The notes: generated by a model not told the origin, from the letters alone. DNA of 64,000 nt from Pectobacterium aroidearum (GCF_041228105.1 NZ_CP166097.1:1240001-1304000), one strand, 5' to 3'. Positions 1 through 14,353 are shown, counted from the stretch's first letter. Made by a program: numbers and translations.

Positions 1-565
1 GGATAAAGATACGACGGGGCTCATGGTGGTCGCGAAAACCGTACCAGCACAGACGCGTTTGGTTGAGGCGCTACAGGCGCGCGAAATTACCCGTGAGTAT
101 GAAGCCGTTGCGATTGGCTCGATGACGGCAGGCGGCATGGTCGATCAACCTATCGCCCGCCATTCAACCAAACGTACTCATATGGCAGTGCACCCAATGG
201 GTAAGCCTGCTGTAACACATTATCGCATCATGGAACATTTCCGTGCGCATACCCGTTTGCGGTTGCGTCTGGAAACGGGGCGCACCCATCAGATTCGTGT
301 GCATATGGCGCACATTAATCATCCCCTGGTTGGCGATCAGCTATACGGCGGTCGTCCTCGTCCACCAAGAGGCGCTTCGGAAGCGTTCATTGAGACGCTG
401 CGTGGTTTCGACCGTCAGGCGCTGCATGCCACCATGTTGCGTTTCTACCATCCGATTACCGGCATTCACATGGAATGGCATGCGGAATTGCCGCAGGATA
501 TGGTTGATCTGATTGATGCGCTGAAAGCCGATACCGAAGAATTTAAAGATCAGCTCGACTGGTAA
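1..565 (+). CDS. rluD: RluD, 23S rRNA pseudouridine synthase (3' part only)
   Basis: C-terminal part of the large-subunit pseudouridine synthase that modifies uridines 1911, 1915 and 1917 in helix 69 of 23S rRNA (known for the E. coli enzyme). The reading frame is open from base 2, so the gene begins before the window and the first in-frame ATG at 23 is not its start. The visible part carries the conserved RluA-family segment RLETGRTHQIRVHM followed by HPLVGDQLYGG, and ends ELPQDMVDLIDALKAD, close to E. coli RluD. The catalytic Asp lies upstream, outside the window. pgeF follows 43 bases later on the same strand, the order seen in E. coli (rluD-yfiH-clpB). Confidence 0.93.
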   Translation, partial: DKDTTGLMVVAKTVPAQTRLVEALQAREITREYEAVAIGSMTAGGMVDQPIARHSTKRTHMAVHPMGKPAVTHYRIMEHFRAHTRLRLRLETGRTHQIRVHMAHINHPLVGDQLYGGRPRPPRGASEAFIETLRGFDRQALHATMLRFYHPITGIHMEWHAELPQDMVDLIDALKADTEEFKDQLDW

Positions 566-608
566 TGTATTCAATACGATAAGTGCCGATTTATAGAGGT
601 GACGGACT

Positions 609-1334
609 ATGCTGATATACCCCGACTGGCCTTTACCAGAAAGTGTGAAATCTTGTAGTACGACGCGTATTGGTGGGCATAGTGTTGCACCTTATGACTC
701 TTTGAATTTGGGCAACCATGTGAGCGATGAGCCTGTACACGTTACCGCAAATCGGCAAACACTGGTGGAGATGGCTGGCCTCCCAGCCATGCCGCATTGG
801 TTGGAACAAGTTCATGGCACCGATGTAATTCGTATTAGCGAGGAGTCCCCCACATCTGTTTGCGGTGATGCGGCTTATACGGATAAGAAAGGGCAGGTCT
901 GTGCGGTGATGACGGCGGACTGTTTACCCGTGCTTTTTTGTGCAAGCAACGGCGATGAAGTGGCTGCTGCGCATGCTGGTTGGCGGGGATTACACGCGGG
1001 TGTGCTGGAAGAAACGTTAGCCTGTTTCCGTGCGCAGCCTGCGCAGATCATGGCGTGGCTGGGGCCCGCTATCGGGCCTGATGCTTTTGAAGTTGGCCCT
1101 GAAGTGAGAGACGCATTTATTCAGCATGATTCAGCAGCGGCTTCTGCATTTCGGCCTGAAGGAAATAAATTTTTTGCCGATATCTACCAACTGGCAAGAC
1201 TGCGTTTACGCGCCGCAGGGGTAACGCAAATTTTTGGTGGAAACGCCTGTACTGTGAGCGAACCTCACAAATTTTTCTCTTATCGGCGTGATGGCGTGAC
1301 TGGCCGTATGGCAAGTTTAATCTGGCTGATATAA
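609..1334 (+). CDS. pgeF: PgeF, peptidoglycan editing factor / multicopper polyphenol oxidase family
   Basis: 241-residue protein of the YfiH/PgeF (DUF152, laccase-domain) family. In E. coli this protein limits misincorporation of L-serine into peptidoglycan; the family was also described as polyphenol oxidases or purine nucleosidases, so its chemistry is debated. The zinc/active-site signature is present: the segment TADCLPVLF with its Cys and the HAGWRGLHAG block with its His. The full family length (about 243 in E. coli) is preserved. The ATG at 609 is preceded by GAGGTGACG with good spacing. It lies between rluD and clpB, all on the plus strand, as in E. coli. Confidence 0.92.
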   Translation: MLIYPDWPLPESVKSCSTTRIGGHSVAPYDSLNLGNHVSDEPVHVTANRQTLVEMAGLPAMPHWLEQVHGTDVIRISEESPTSVCGDAAYTDKKGQVCAVMTADCLPVLFCASNGDEVAAAHAGWRGLHAGVLEETLACFRAQPAQIMAWLGPAIGPDAFEVGPEVRDAFIQHDSAAASAFRPEGNKFFADIYQLARLRLRAAGVTQIFGGNACTVSEPHKFFSYRRDGVTGRMASLIWLI

Positions 1335-1398
1335 CCTATTGAATTAAGACGGTCCAGGACAAGTAACGTTTAAATCCTGTCACGACTGGCAAAATAAC

Positions 1399-1428
1399 CT
1401 TGAAATTTTTGAGGGATGACCTCATTTA
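1399..1428 (+). promoter_or_regulatory. sigma-32 (heat-shock) promoter of clpB
   Basis: A CTTGAA -35 element (1399-1404) and a CCTCATTTA -10 element (1420-1428) are separated by 15 bases, which fits the RpoH consensus. From memory the surrounding bases closely match the mapped E. coli clpB heat-shock promoter. The clpB start lies about 40 bases downstream. Confidence 0.75.
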
Positions 1429-1467
1429 ATCTCCAGTAGCAATTTTGACCAGTGTATGGGAGGAGTT

Positions 1468-4041
1468 ATGCGTCTGGATCGTCTTACCAACAAATTCCAA
1501 CTTGCTCTTGCTGATGCTCAGTCTCTCGCCCTTGGGCGTGACCACCAGTTTATTGAACCCCTTCACTTGATGAGCGCTTTGCTTCATCAGGATGGTGGAA
1601 CTGTTGGCCCACTTCTGACTGTTGCCGGAGCCAATCTTAATCACCTGAAAACCGAAATCGATCAGGCAATCAAGCGTTTGCCTCAGGTTGAAGGTACCGA
1701 TGGTGATGTCCAACCTTCAAGCGAGTTAGTCCGCGTATTAAATATGTGCGACAAGCTGGCGCAAAAGCGTAACGATACCTTTATCTCTTCGGAACTTTTC
1801 GTGCTCGCTGCGCTGGAGTCTCGCGGCACGTTGGGAGATATATTGAAAAAGGCGGGTGTTACGCAGCAAGGGGTAACAAACGCGATTGATCAAGTGCGAG
1901 GAGGGGAGCAAGTGAACGACCAAGGGGCTGAGGATCAGCGCCAGGCATTGAAGAAATTCACAATTGATCTCACGGAACGTGCGGAACAAGGCAAGCTCGA
2001 TCCTGTGATCGGGCGTGATGAAGAGATTCGCCGCACTATTCAGGTTTTACAGCGTCGGACCAAAAATAACCCGGTATTAATTGGTGAACCCGGTGTGGGT
2101 AAAACCGCAATAGTTGAAGGGTTAGCCCAGCGTATCGTTAATGGTGAAGTGCCTGAAGGCTTGAAAAACAAGCGAGTCCTTTCACTGGATATGGGCGCGC
2201 TGGTGGCTGGCGCGAAATATCGTGGTGAGTTTGAAGAGCGTTTGAAAGGCGTGCTCAACGATTTGTCTAAGCAGGAAGGCAACGTCATTCTGTTTATTGA
2301 TGAACTCCACACGATGGTGGGCGCGGGCAAAGCCGATGGCGCTATGGATGCGGGTAATATGCTAAAACCTGCGTTGGCGCGTGGTGAGCTGCACTGCGTC
2401 GGGGCGACAACTCTGGATGAGTATCGGCAGTATATTGAAAAAGATGCAGCGCTTGAGCGCCGTTTTCAGAAGGTGTTTGTCGCAGAACCTACCGTTGAGG
2501 ACACCATTGCCATTCTACGTGGGCTGAAAGAGCGCTATGAATTGCATCACCACGTACAAATTACTGACCCGGCGATTGTGGCGGCGGCCATGCTCTCCCA
2601 TCGCTATATCGCGGATCGTCAGTTGCCGGATAAGGCGATTGACCTGATTGATGAAGCGGCGTCTAGCATTCGTATTCAGATTGATTCAAAACCAGAGCCT
2701 CTCGATCGGCTTGAGCGCCGGATCATCCAGTTAAAGCTGGAGCAACAGGCGCTGAAAAAAGAATCTGATGAAGCTAGCCAAAAACGGCTTGAATTGCTGA
2801 GTGCGGAACTAGACCAGAAAGAGCGTGAATATTCCCAGCAAGAAGAAGAGTGGAAAGCAGAAAAAGCGTCACTCACGGGAACACAGAATATTAAGGCGTC
2901 CTTAGAGCAGGCGAAAATTGCCCTAGAACAGGCTCGCCGTCAGGGCGATCTGGGGAGAATGTCTGAGCTGCAATACGGCAAAATCCCTGAACTAGAGAAA
3001 CAACTGGCAGCAGCAACGCAGCAAGAAGGAAAAACGATGCATTTGCTGCGTAATAGAGTAACAGATGTTGAAATTGCTGATGTGCTGGCGCGTTGGACTG
3101 GTATTCCTGTTTCTCGCATGCTGGAAAGCGAGAAAGAAAAATTATTGCGCATGGAAGATGAGCTGCATCAGCGTGTGATTGGGCAGAACGAAGCCGTCGA
3201 AGCGGTAGCGAACTCTATCCGTCGCAGCCGGGCAGGGCTATCTGACCCTAATCGTCCAATTGGATCGTTCCTGTTCCTTGGTCCAACTGGCGTTGGGAAA
3301 ACAGAACTTTGTAAAACGCTGGCGACTTTCCTCTTCGACAGTGACGACGCCATGGTGCGTATCGATATGTCTGAGTTTATGGAGAAACACTCGGTTTCAC
3401 GTTTGGTCGGGGCGCCTCCTGGATATGTCGGTTACGAAGAAGGGGGATATCTGACGGAAGCGGTACGCCGTCGTCCTTATTCGGTCATTTTGCTGGATGA
3501 GATCGAAAAAGCCCACCCTGATGTGTTCAACATCTTGCTTCAGGTATTGGATGATGGTCGTCTTACTGATGGTCAGGGCAGAACGGTCGACTTCCGTAAT
3601 ACAGTGGTCATCATGACATCAAACTTGGGGTCTGACCTTATTCAGGAACGTTTTGGTGAGCGCAGTTATACCGAAATGAGAGATATGGTTCTTGAAGTTG
3701 TTAGCCACAGCTTCCGTCCTGAATTTATTAACCGTATTGATGAGGTTGTGGTATTCCATCCACTGGGAAGAGCGCACATTACGTCGATCGCAAAAATTCA
3801 GCTTCAGAGACTATACAAACGTCTTGAAGAGCGTGGATATAGCGTCACGATTACGGATGCAACTTTAGATATGCTCGGAGAGGTCGGGTTTGATCCTGTC
3901 TATGGTGCGCGTCCGCTTAAAAGAGCGATACAGCAACTGATAGAGAACCCACTTGCTCAGCAGATACTTGGGGGAAAATTGATCCCCGGTAAACCGATCA
4001 CATTAGATGTTGAAGGTGAACAGATAGTCGCACGGCAGTAA
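1468..4041 (+). CDS. clpB: ClpB, protein disaggregase (Hsp104 family)
   Basis: 857-residue AAA+ disaggregase that, with DnaK/DnaJ/GrpE, pulls polypeptides out of aggregates through a hexameric pore. Order of parts: Clp-N repeats (about 1-145), AAA-1 with Walker A GEPGVGKT (about 206) and Walker B ILFIDE, a middle coiled-coil domain (about 410-525, rich in Lys/Glu/Gln), then AAA-2 with Walker A GPTGVGKT (about 605), the pore segment GYVGYEEGG and a C-terminal domain. An ATG exists 12 bases upstream at 1456, but the ribosome site GGAGGAG lies between the two ATGs. The start at 1468 ([10 protein letters not shown]) is therefore correct and gives the E. coli length. An internal start near residue 149 (GTG in the GGEQVNDQ region) probably gives the shorter ClpB isoform known in E. 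coli. Confidence 0.98.
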   Translation: MRLDRLTNKFQLALADAQSLALGRDHQFIEPLHLMSALLHQDGGTVGPLLTVAGANLNHLKTEIDQAIKRLPQVEGTDGDVQPSSELVRVLNMCDKLAQKRNDTFISSELFVLAALESRGTLGDILKKAGVTQQGVTNAIDQVRGGEQVNDQGAEDQRQALKKFTIDLTERAEQGKLDPVIGRDEEIRRTIQVLQRRTKNNPVLIGEPGVGKTAIVEGLAQRIVNGEVPEGLKNKRVLSLDMGALVAGAKYRGEFEERLKGVLNDLSKQEGNVILFIDELHTMVGAGKADGAMDAGNMLKPALARGELHCVGATTLDEYRQYIEKDAALERRFQKVFVAEPTVEDTIAILRGLKERYELHHHVQITDPAIVAAAMLSHRYIADRQLPDKAIDLIDEAASSIRIQIDSKPEPLDRLERRIIQLKLEQQALKKESDEASQKRLELLSAELDQKEREYSQQEEEWKAEKASLTGTQNIKASLEQAKIALEQARRQGDLGRMSELQYGKIPELEKQLAAATQQEGKTMHLLRNRVTDVEIADVLARWTGIPVSRMLESEKEKLLRMEDELHQRVIGQNEAVEAVANSIRRSRAGLSDPNRPIGSFLFLGPTGVGKTELCKTLATFLFDSDDAMVRIDMSEFMEKHSVSRLVGAPPGYVGYEEGGYLTEAVRRRPYSVILLDEIEKAHPDVFNILLQVLDDGRLTDGQGRTVDFRNTVVIMTSNLGSDLIQERFGERSYTEMRDMVLEVVSHSFRPEFINRIDEVVVFHPLGRAHITSIAKIQLQRLYKRLEERGYSVTITDATLDMLGEVGFDPVYGARPLKRAIQQLIENPLAQQILGGKLIPGKPITLDVEGEQIVARQ

Positions 4042-4066
4042 TCATGTGCGTGAAACGGTAAGCGGC

Positions 4067-4102
4067 AAACGGGGGCATTCGTTAATGGATACCCCCGTTT
4101 TT
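4067..4102 (+). terminator. Rho-independent terminator of clpB
   Basis: The inverted repeat AAACGGGGG (4067-4075) / CCCCCGTTT (4092-4100) is followed by T residues, 26 bases after the clpB stop codon. Confidence 0.85.
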
Positions 4103-4205
4103 ATATAGTGAGCTCATATTGTATTCACTTTCTGTATGTGAAGTATGCGAAATGGTGTCTTTTGGTTTGTTTTTGAACGGTTGAAAATTATTTTGCATTT
4201 AGCGC

Positions 4206-4233
4206 TTGTCAGGCGGCGAGAAGTCCCTATAAT
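4206..4233 (+). promoter_or_regulatory. rRNA operon promoter P1
   Basis: TTGTCA (4206-4211) and a consensus TATAAT (4228-4233) with 16-base spacing are followed by the GC-rich discriminator GCGCCTCC, typical of stringently controlled rrn P1 promoters. The A/T-rich stretch just upstream (about 4150-4200) could hold an UP element and Fis sites. Confidence 0.85.
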
Positions 4234-4313
4234 GCGCCTCCACTGACACGGCAACAGCGACTTACGAAGTTGGTGTGACAGAAGAAGATTCAACGAAGGC
4301 GGTCAGTAATGAC

Positions 4314-4341
4314 TTGACTTCACAGCGGAAACGCATAATAT
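4314..4341 (+). promoter_or_regulatory. rRNA operon promoter P2
   Basis: TTGACT (4314-4319) and TAATAT (4336-4341) with 16-base spacing lie about 108 bases downstream of P1, the usual tandem arrangement of enterobacterial rrn operons. Confidence 0.8.
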
Positions 4342-4352
4342 ATGCGGCCCGC

Positions 4353-4383
4353 GCCACGGAAGATGTGGCACTGCTCTTTAACA
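4353..4383 (+). promoter_or_regulatory. rrn leader antitermination site (boxB hairpin and boxA)
   Basis: A GCCAC/GTGGC hairpin (4353-4369) precedes the boxA sequence TGCTCTTTAACA (4372-4383). This is the binding site for the NusB/NusE antitermination complex in rRNA leaders. Confidence 0.85.
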
Positions 4384-4534
4384 ATTTAATCAGACAATCT
4401 GTGTGGGCACTCACAAGACCGTATCTTAACGATATAAAAAGTCTTGAAGAGTGAACAACAGTAAATTCATTACGAATAAACAGTTACTAATTCTTTGAGC
4501 ATCGCTGACGAGTTCAGCAAATCAAACAAATCTT

Positions 4535-6074
<1,540 letters not shown>

Positions 6075-6147
6075 CCAAGAAGATGTGCGTTAAGTGAAGT
6101 GCTCACACAGATTGTCTGATGAAAATAACGAGCAGAAATACCTTAAT

Positions 6148-6224
<77 letters not shown>

Positions 6225-6266
6225 ACTCTTCCGTGAGTGGTATCTAAGGTATCTGTAAGCAACGAT

Positions 6267-6342
6267 GGGGCTATAGCTCAGCTGGGAGAGCGCCTGCTTT
6301 GCACGCAGGAGGTCTGCGGTTCGATCCCGCATAGCTCCACCA
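6267..6342 (+). tRNA. alaT: tRNA-Ala (TGC anticodon)
   Basis: 76 bases from GGGGCTATAGCTCAGC to the encoded CCA end, with the anticodon loop reading TTTGCAC (TGC). It is the second spacer tRNA, 42 bases after tRNA-Ile. The Ile-Ala pair marks this as the Ile/Ala class of rrn operon rather than the Glu class. Confidence 0.98.
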
Positions 6343-6390
6343 TTAAAAAGACTTCAGAGCGTATTGGAAACAGTATGCTGCGAAGTATTT

Positions 6391-6402
6391 TGCTCTTTAA
6401 CA
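6391..6402 (+). promoter_or_regulatory. Spacer boxA before 23S rRNA
   Basis: TGCTCTTTAACA is identical to the leader boxA at 4372. Enterobacterial rrn spacers carry this second antitermination site upstream of 23S. Confidence 0.8.
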
Positions 6403-6551
6403 ATCTGGAACAAGCTGAAAATTGAAACATGACAGCTGAACGTGCGTTGATACCTTTGGGTGTCGATGGCGATGCAGTCTGTCAATGAGTCTCTCAAATA
6501 ATCGCAGCGCGACAGTGACTTTGATTTATCAAAGACACCTTCGGGTTGTGA

Positions 6552-9458
<2,907 letters not shown>

Positions 9459-9590
9459 ACAACACCGAAGGTGTTTTGTGAGACGACTCATAGAGAACGA
9501 TATTCAGCTTGTTCAAAGATTGGTTCTGATGGTTACGGAGATGACAAAGAAAAAAGTCATGTTAAGTAACGGTCGGAATAAAACAGAATT

Positions 9591-9710
9591 TGCCTGGCGG
9601 CGATAGCGCGGTGGTCCCACCTGACCCCATGCCGAACTCAGAAGTGAAACGCCGTAGCGCCGATGGTAGTGTGGGGCTTCCCCATGTGAGAGTAGGGAAC
9701 TGCCAGGCAT
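9591..9710 (+). rRNA. rrf: 5S ribosomal RNA
   Basis: 120 bases from TGCCTGGCGGCGATAGCG to ACTGCCAGGCAT, whose two ends pair as helix I. It lies 132 bases after 23S. Confidence 0.98.
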
Positions 9711-9760
9711 CAAATTAAGCAGTAAGCCGGAGCAATCTGGTGGTTGTAGAGAAATTCGGT

Positions 9761-9837
9761 GGAGCGGTAGTTCAGTTGGTTAGAATACCTGCCTGTCACG
9801 CAGGGGGTCGCGGGTTCGAGCCCCGTCCGTTCCGCCA
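9761..9837 (+). tRNA. aspU: tRNA-Asp (GTC anticodon), distal gene of the rrn operon
   Basis: 77 bases from GGAGCGGTAGTTCAGTTGG to the encoded CCA, with the anticodon loop CTGTCAC giving GTC. It follows 5S by 50 bases and is closed by a terminator, so it is the distal tRNA of this operon. It is identical to the second copy at 15318-15394. Confidence 0.98.
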
Positions 9838-9847
9838 CTTATTTTGT

Positions 9848-9879
9848 AAAAAGCCCTAAGTTAACGCTTAGGGCTTTTT
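9848..9879 (+). terminator. rrn operon terminator
   Basis: A perfect 13-bp stem AAAAAGCCCTAAG / CTTAGGGCTTTTT with a six-base loop ends in a T run, 10 bases after tRNA-Asp. From here to about 10050 (roughly 170 bases of A/T-rich sequence) no gene is visible. Confidence 0.92.
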
Positions 9880-10077
9880 GCATATTTAAATATTAAAGCT
9901 TTTAGATGGATTCCTCTCTTTCTCTTTGCTCACCATTGCATTTTTTCCTTCCCGATCTCCAAGCGTACATTGCAAGTCTGCGATAAAATTCTTATAACAG
10001 AAGGGCACTCTTTTTTGATAGGGTATTAAGTGTATTAAAACTGATAGTGGATAAGGCGTGCGGAAAAAAACTATGCA

Positions 10078-10845
10078 ATGAGGTATGTTGCCGGCCAACC
10101 AGCTGAGCGTATCTTTCCTCCCGGGGAAATGCATTATCCGGGGCAATCGCTACCGACAGGCTCATTGTTGCTTGAGGGAGATGTTTTACGTGTAATGGTG
10201 TGGAACATTTTTAAGCAACAACGAATGAACTGGCTTTCTGTTTTACAGAATTTCGGCAAAGGTACTCAGCTAGTCCTGTTGCAGGAGGCGCAAAGTACGC
10301 CAGACCTTATCCGTTTTGCAACCACTAACTATCTCTCTGCCGATCAGGTGCCCGCCATTATTCTTCCACAACATCCATCTGGTGTGATGACGCTATCAGC
10401 CGCTCAGCCCGTGTATTGCTGTCCTCTGCGCGAGAGGGAGCCTTTGCTGCGTTTAGCCAAATCCTCTCTGGTGACGGTCTATGCGCTTCAGAATGGGCAG
10501 AGACTGATGGTCATCAATATCCATGCCGTTAACTTTAGCTTTGGTGTTGAAGTGTACACGAAGCAGTTGGCTGCAATTGGGGAACAGCTCCTGCATCATC
10601 AGGGGCCGGCGATTATGGCTGGGGATTTTAATGCATGGAGTCAGCAACGTATCAACGCACTTAATCGTTTTGCGACAAGGATGGGGTTGCAAGAGGTATC
10701 TTTCGTTGATGATCAGCGACGCAAGGCGTTTGGGCGGCCGCTAGATTTCGTTTTTTATCGAGAACTGACCGTAAATCAGTCCTCTGTATTGGTGACCCAG
10801 GCTTCAGATCATAACCCACTGCTCGTCGAATTTAGTCTGGTTTAA
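10078..10845 (+). CDS. yafD: YafD, endonuclease/exonuclease/phosphatase family protein
   Basis: 255-residue protein of the EEP (DNase I-like) superfamily, closely matching E. coli YafD, whose substrate is not established. Family signatures: the N-terminal [10 protein letters not shown] (metal-site Asn), LLQEAQ (catalytic Glu), [10 protein letters not shown] (Asp and Asn), and the C-terminal [11 protein letters not shown] (Asp-His). The first available ATG is 10078 ([13 protein letters not shown]). E. coli YafD has about seven more residues, and the codons for these are just upstream but out of frame by one base at an A7 run (see findings). No strong ribosome site precedes 10078. It is followed by a shared bidirectional terminator and mltD on the other strand. 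Confidence 0.88.
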   Translation: MRYVAGQPAERIFPPGEMHYPGQSLPTGSLLLEGDVLRVMVWNIFKQQRMNWLSVLQNFGKGTQLVLLQEAQSTPDLIRFATTNYLSADQVPAIILPQHPSGVMTLSAAQPVYCCPLREREPLLRLAKSSLVTVYALQNGQRLMVINIHAVNFSFGVEVYTKQLAAIGEQLLHHQGPAIMAGDFNAWSQQRINALNRFATRMGLQEVSFVDDQRRKAFGRPLDFVFYRELTVNQSSVLVTQASDHNPLLVEFSLV

Positions 10846-10856
10846 TTGCCATAAAA

Positions 10857-10889
10857 AAACAGCCCTCTACATCTGCAGAAGGGCTGTTT
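10857..10889. terminator. Bidirectional terminator between yafD and mltD
   Basis: The inverted repeat AAACAGCCCT (10857-10866) / AGGGCTGTTT (10880-10889) has A-rich sequence on its left and T residues on its right. It can serve yafD (plus) and mltD (minus), which converge here. Confidence 0.82.
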
Positions 10890-10913
10890 CTTGTTACTGA
10901 TTCTGATATGACG

Positions 10914-12287
10914 TTAAGAATCAGGCTTTATATTGCTGCTAACATAAAGTGTCAGACGATCGCCTGGCTGAATGTTGGCATTCTTGTTGATTACAGTATT
11001 CCAGCGCATCACATCAGCGATATTTACGCCGTGGCGTTTAGCAATGCTTGCCAGCGAATCACCCTTCCGAACTTGATAGGTGATAGAGCTGCTACTGCCC
11101 GAAGCTTTGGCAACTTGTAGCGTCTGACCAACCTTGAGCGCACCAGCGCTACGCAGATTGTTCCAACTCTGCAAATCTTTTGTGCTGACATTAAGCCGTG
11201 CAGCTATTGCCGATAAGGTATCACCTGAGCGTACCTTATACTGCTGTGATACTGGCGTTGTCTGTGCTTGTGCCAAGCGTGTTGGTTGAATCGCTGCGAT
11301 GTCTCCATCAGCCAGTGAATCTTTCAACTGCTCAACGTGAGCTTTAGGAACCATAATGTAATGTGGCCCATTTGGTGCGGTTACATTACGCTTATAGCCC
11401 GAGTTATAGCTCTTTAGCTTATTCAACGACAGACCAGCCATCTCAGCGGCTTGTGTCAGTTCTATCTGCTGTCCCAACTCAACCTTTGCTAATGCGCGGC
11501 TTTCATTGGGTTGCGGCAGATTCACGCCGTACTTCTTACTGTTTTTCAGAATATCGCTCAAGGCCAGCATCTTAGGAACATAAATTGACGTTTCACGCGG
11601 TAACGCCAGTGCCCAGAAGTTGGTTGATTTCCCTTTCGCTTTATTCGCTTTCATCGCCTGCATAACGCGGCCTTCACCACTGTTATAAGCAGCAACGGTT
11701 AATAACCAATCGCCATCAAACATGGTGTTGAGCCGCTGCATCATATCCAGTGCTGCCGTCGTGGATGCAATCACATCGCGACGTCCGTCGTACCATTGGT
11801 TCTGCTTCAAACCATAATTACGTCCTGTGCCAGGGATAATCTGCCATAGCCCAGCGGCGTTGGCGGATGATGTGGCACTTGGATCAAAAGCGCTCTCCAC
11901 TATGGGTAGCAGTACCAGTTCCATCGGCATTTTACGTTGCTTAATCTGCTCGACTATCCAGTACATGTACGGCTCTGCCCGTAATGTTACATCGTGGAGA
12001 TAGCTCTTATTTTTCAAATAACGCGTTTTTTGCTCGCGGATCCGGGCGTTATCCGGAACCTCCATCTTCAGCTCGTCGCCAATGAAGTTCCACAGATCTC
12101 GTTGCGCGAGGCTATCGTCATCTAGCCATCGCGCAGAGGCCTCTCGACCATCTGTGTACTTTCCTGCTTCACCTTGACTTGCCGAAGACAAACTCTGTGC
12201 ATGCTGTTTGGGTTGCGAGGTGTCATGGGGGGAAACCTGACAACCCGCCAGCAAGACTGAGGCGATGATTATCGCTTTAGCCTTCAT
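10914..12287 (-). CDS. mltD: MltD, membrane-bound lytic murein transglycosylase D
   Basis: 457-residue lipoprotein that cleaves the MurNAc-GlcNAc bond of peptidoglycan, forming 1,6-anhydro ends. It has a lipoprotein signal MKAKAIIIASVLLAGC with the acylated Cys at 16. A GH23/SLT domain (about 100-250) carries the catalytic Glu in LPIVESAFDPSA, then GLWQIIPGTGR and VAAYNSGEGRV. At least two LysM repeats lie at the C-terminus (about 345-390 and 400-450: YKVRSGDTLSAIAARL and YQVRKGDSLASIAKRH), binding glycan. Length and layout match E. coli MltD (452). It is divergent from nothing; gloB lies upstream on the same strand, 71 bases away. Confidence 0.96.
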   Translation of the reverse strand: MKAKAIIIASVLLAGCQVSPHDTSQPKQHAQSLSSASQGEAGKYTDGREASARWLDDDSLAQRDLWNFIGDELKMEVPDNARIREQKTRYLKNKSYLHDVTLRAEPYMYWIVEQIKQRKMPMELVLLPIVESAFDPSATSSANAAGLWQIIPGTGRNYGLKQNQWYDGRRDVIASTTAALDMMQRLNTMFDGDWLLTVAAYNSGEGRVMQAMKANKAKGKSTNFWALALPRETSIYVPKMLALSDILKNSKKYGVNLPQPNESRALAKVELGQQIELTQAAEMAGLSLNKLKSYNSGYKRNVTAPNGPHYIMVPKAHVEQLKDSLADGDIAAIQPTRLAQAQTTPVSQQYKVRSGDTLSAIAARLNVSTKDLQSWNNLRSAGALKVGQTLQVAKASGSSSSITYQVRKGDSLASIAKRHGVNIADVMRWNTVINKNANIQPGDRLTLYVSSNIKPDS

Positions 12288-12358
12288 ATGTTGGTCAATA
12301 GTTTGCTTAAAAGACGAGCAAGGATACTTTGATTAGAGGAATAGCACAACCTAAACCT

Positions 12359-13114
12359 TCAGAAGCAGTCTTTCTTGCTGCGTAGCATCTCAAAAACTTG
12401 CCAATTCTCTATATTTTCAGGTTCTTTTGATAATTTTCTTTTTAAATCAAATTCATGGCAGCGAAGAAATAGGTTGATTCTTCTCTCTAGTCCTAATGTT
12501 GTTGGTAAACTTGACTGCGATTTTTCTCGTATCTGACTGATTTCATGAAGATAAGCTTCAATACTTTGATCTTCAGGCCATATCGCATTAGAAAACCTTA
12601 AGTTTGATAGCGTGTATTCATGTGCACAACAGACTACCGTATCATCAGGAAACGCTGCTATTTTTTGAATTGATTCATACATTTGCCGAGGAGTGCCTTC
12701 AAAGATACGACCGCATCCCGCTGAAAACAGAGTGTCGCCACAGAATAAAAATGGCGCATTATAGTAGGCAATATGACCAGATGTGTGTCCCGGGACCTCA
12801 ATTACAGAAAATTCCGAATTTAACAAAGAGACGGTATTTCCTTCCTTAAGCAGGCTGGTTGCGCCACATTTAGCGGTTTCTTTTGGGCCAAAAATAGGCA
12901 GGTTAGGGTAATGTTTGAGGAGTTCATGAACGCCCCCCACGTGGTCGTTATGGTGATGAGTGAGCAAGATGGCTTCAGGAAAAAGTGCGTGCTGAGCGAG
13001 TGCGTCAAGCACTGGTGACGCTTCACCAGGATCGACGATCACACAGCGGTTTTCTTTATTGCTCAATAGCCAAATGTAGTTGTCCTGAAGTGCGGGGATA
13101 CTGATAAGATTCAT
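12359..13114 (-). CDS. gloB: GloB, hydroxyacylglutathione hydrolase (glyoxalase II)
   Basis: 251-residue metallo-beta-lactamase-fold hydrolase that splits S-D-lactoylglutathione into D-lactate and glutathione, the second step of methylglyoxal detoxification. The binuclear metal site is visible: [10 protein letters not shown] (about 52-61), then PGHTSGH (about 110) and [13 protein letters not shown] with the bridging Asp (about 125-137), and [10 protein letters not shown] (about 163). Length equals E. coli GloB. The start codon at 13114 lies 44 bases from the divergently transcribed yafS, so their promoters share a short region. Confidence 0.95.
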   Translation of the reverse strand: MNLISIPALQDNYIWLLSNKENRCVIVDPGEASPVLDALAQHALFPEAILLTHHHNDHVGGVHELLKHYPNLPIFGPKETAKCGATSLLKEGNTVSLLNSEFSVIEVPGHTSGHIAYYNAPFLFCGDTLFSAGCGRIFEGTPRQMYESIQKIAAFPDDTVVCCAHEYTLSNLRFSNAIWPEDQSIEAYLHEISQIREKSQSSLPTTLGLERRINLFLRCHEFDLKRKLSKEPENIENWQVFEMLRSKKDCF

Positions 13115-13158
13115 TCATCACCTCTTATTTGCTAGTAGCCTGAGGACGAGAACAGAAG

Positions 13159-13869
13159 ATGAAATCGGCACAAATCCCTCAGACCATTGTTGCACCTGAT
13201 TCATGGGATGATATCACCTGCGGGCAGTTTTATCGCGAGTCGCTTGAGCTGGCTTTGTCGTCGTGGTGGCCAAAACTCTTTGGTTTCCATCTTATCAAGG
13301 TCGGGGCGCTGAGTGCGGAAATCAACATAACGGAGTGCGCGATTGCGCATCAGGTTAACGTGGCTCCACACGGTGATAATCTTCATGTCGTGGCTGATGC
13401 TCATCAATTACCTTTCTCTGAAAAGTCGATCGATGCTTGCCTGCTTGCCCAAACGCTATCTTATTCCTCAGATCCGCATCGTGTGTTGCGTGAGGTTGAC
13501 CGTGTTTTGGTTGACGATGGCTGGTTAATCTTGAGCACGTTTAATCCGATCAGCCTCGTTGGTCTGGGTAAATTGATTCCCAGACTCAATAAAAAACATC
13601 CTTATTGCAGTCGTATGTTTACTCAAATGCGCATCACGGACTGGCTGGGACTATTGAACTATGAGGTTATCCACCAGACGCATTTTCACGTTACGCCATG
13701 GCGAAGAAATAAAGGGAAGTTGAATAAGCATATCCCGATGCTAGGGTGCCTGACGCTGATTATTGCCCGAAAGCGCACGGTTCCGCTGACGTTTACGCCG
13801 ATGAGGGCGCGGTTGCGTAAAGCATCAGTGCGCCGCACGGTGGGCGCAACAAAGATATATCGGAGATGA
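13159..13869 (+). CDS. yafS: YafS-like class I SAM-dependent methyltransferase
   Basis: 236-residue protein with a Methyltransf_11-like core in its middle: HVVADAHQLPFSEKSIDACL (about 75-95) holds the acidic SAM-binding turn, then HRVLREVDRVLVDDGWLIL (about 112-130). The C-terminal part is basic. E. coli YafS, at the same place between gloB and rnhA, is similar in length; no substrate is established. Its 3' end is 19 bases from the rnhA stop codon on the opposite strand. Confidence 0.85.
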   Translation: MKSAQIPQTIVAPDSWDDITCGQFYRESLELALSSWWPKLFGFHLIKVGALSAEINITECAIAHQVNVAPHGDNLHVVADAHQLPFSEKSIDACLLAQTLSYSSDPHRVLREVDRVLVDDGWLILSTFNPISLVGLGKLIPRLNKKHPYCSRMFTQMRITDWLGLLNYEVIHQTHFHVTPWRRNKGKLNKHIPMLGCLTLIIARKRTVPLTFTPMRARLRKASVRRTVGATKIYRR

Positions 13870-13888
13870 GGCGGACGCTTACGGTGAT

Positions 13889-14353
13889 TTACTCAGCCTG
13901 ATAACCCGTGTCATCGAGCGTTGGTGCACTGGCGGCGGCGCGAGCAAGTTCATCACAGCGCTCATTTTCCGGGTGCCCGGCGTGTCCTTTTACCCATTCC
14001 CAGCGTACGGAATGGCGTTGAATCGCGGTATCCAGTCTTTGCCAAAGATCGACGTTTTTGACCGGTTTTTTGTCGGCGGTTTTCCAACCTCGCTTTTTCC
14101 AGTTATGAATCCAACTGGTGATCCCCTGACGAACATATTGGCTGTCAGTGCAGAGCACCACATCACACTCGGTTGTCAGCGTTTCAAGTGCTGCAATAGC
14201 GGCCATCAGCTCCATTCTGTTATTCGTGGTAAGACGATAGCCTGCACTTAACGGTTTTTCGTGCTGTTTGTAGCGCAGCAGGGCGCCATAACCGCCGGGG
14301 CCTGGATTACCGAGGCAAGAACCATCGGTGAAAATTTCTACCTGTTTGCGCAT
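13889..14353 (-). CDS. rnhA: RnhA, ribonuclease HI
   Basis: 154-residue ribonuclease that cuts the RNA strand of RNA-DNA hybrids (R-loops, Okazaki primers). The catalytic acidic residues are in view: Asp10 in [12 protein letters not shown], Glu48 in NNRMELMAA, Asp70 in CTDSQYV, and Asp134 near ERCDELAR, plus the His124 region HAGHPENE. The open frame continues 34 codons further upstream, into dnaQ, but [12 protein letters not shown] at 14353 matches E. coli and leaves a 55-base divergent promoter region before dnaQ. As in E. coli, rnhA and dnaQ are back to back. Confidence 0.97.
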   Translation of the reverse strand: MRKQVEIFTDGSCLGNPGPGGYGALLRYKQHEKPLSAGYRLTTNNRMELMAAIAALETLTTECDVVLCTDSQYVRQGITSWIHNWKKRGWKTADKKPVKNVDLWQRLDTAIQRHSVRWEWVKGHAGHPENERCDELARAAASAPTLDDTGYQAE

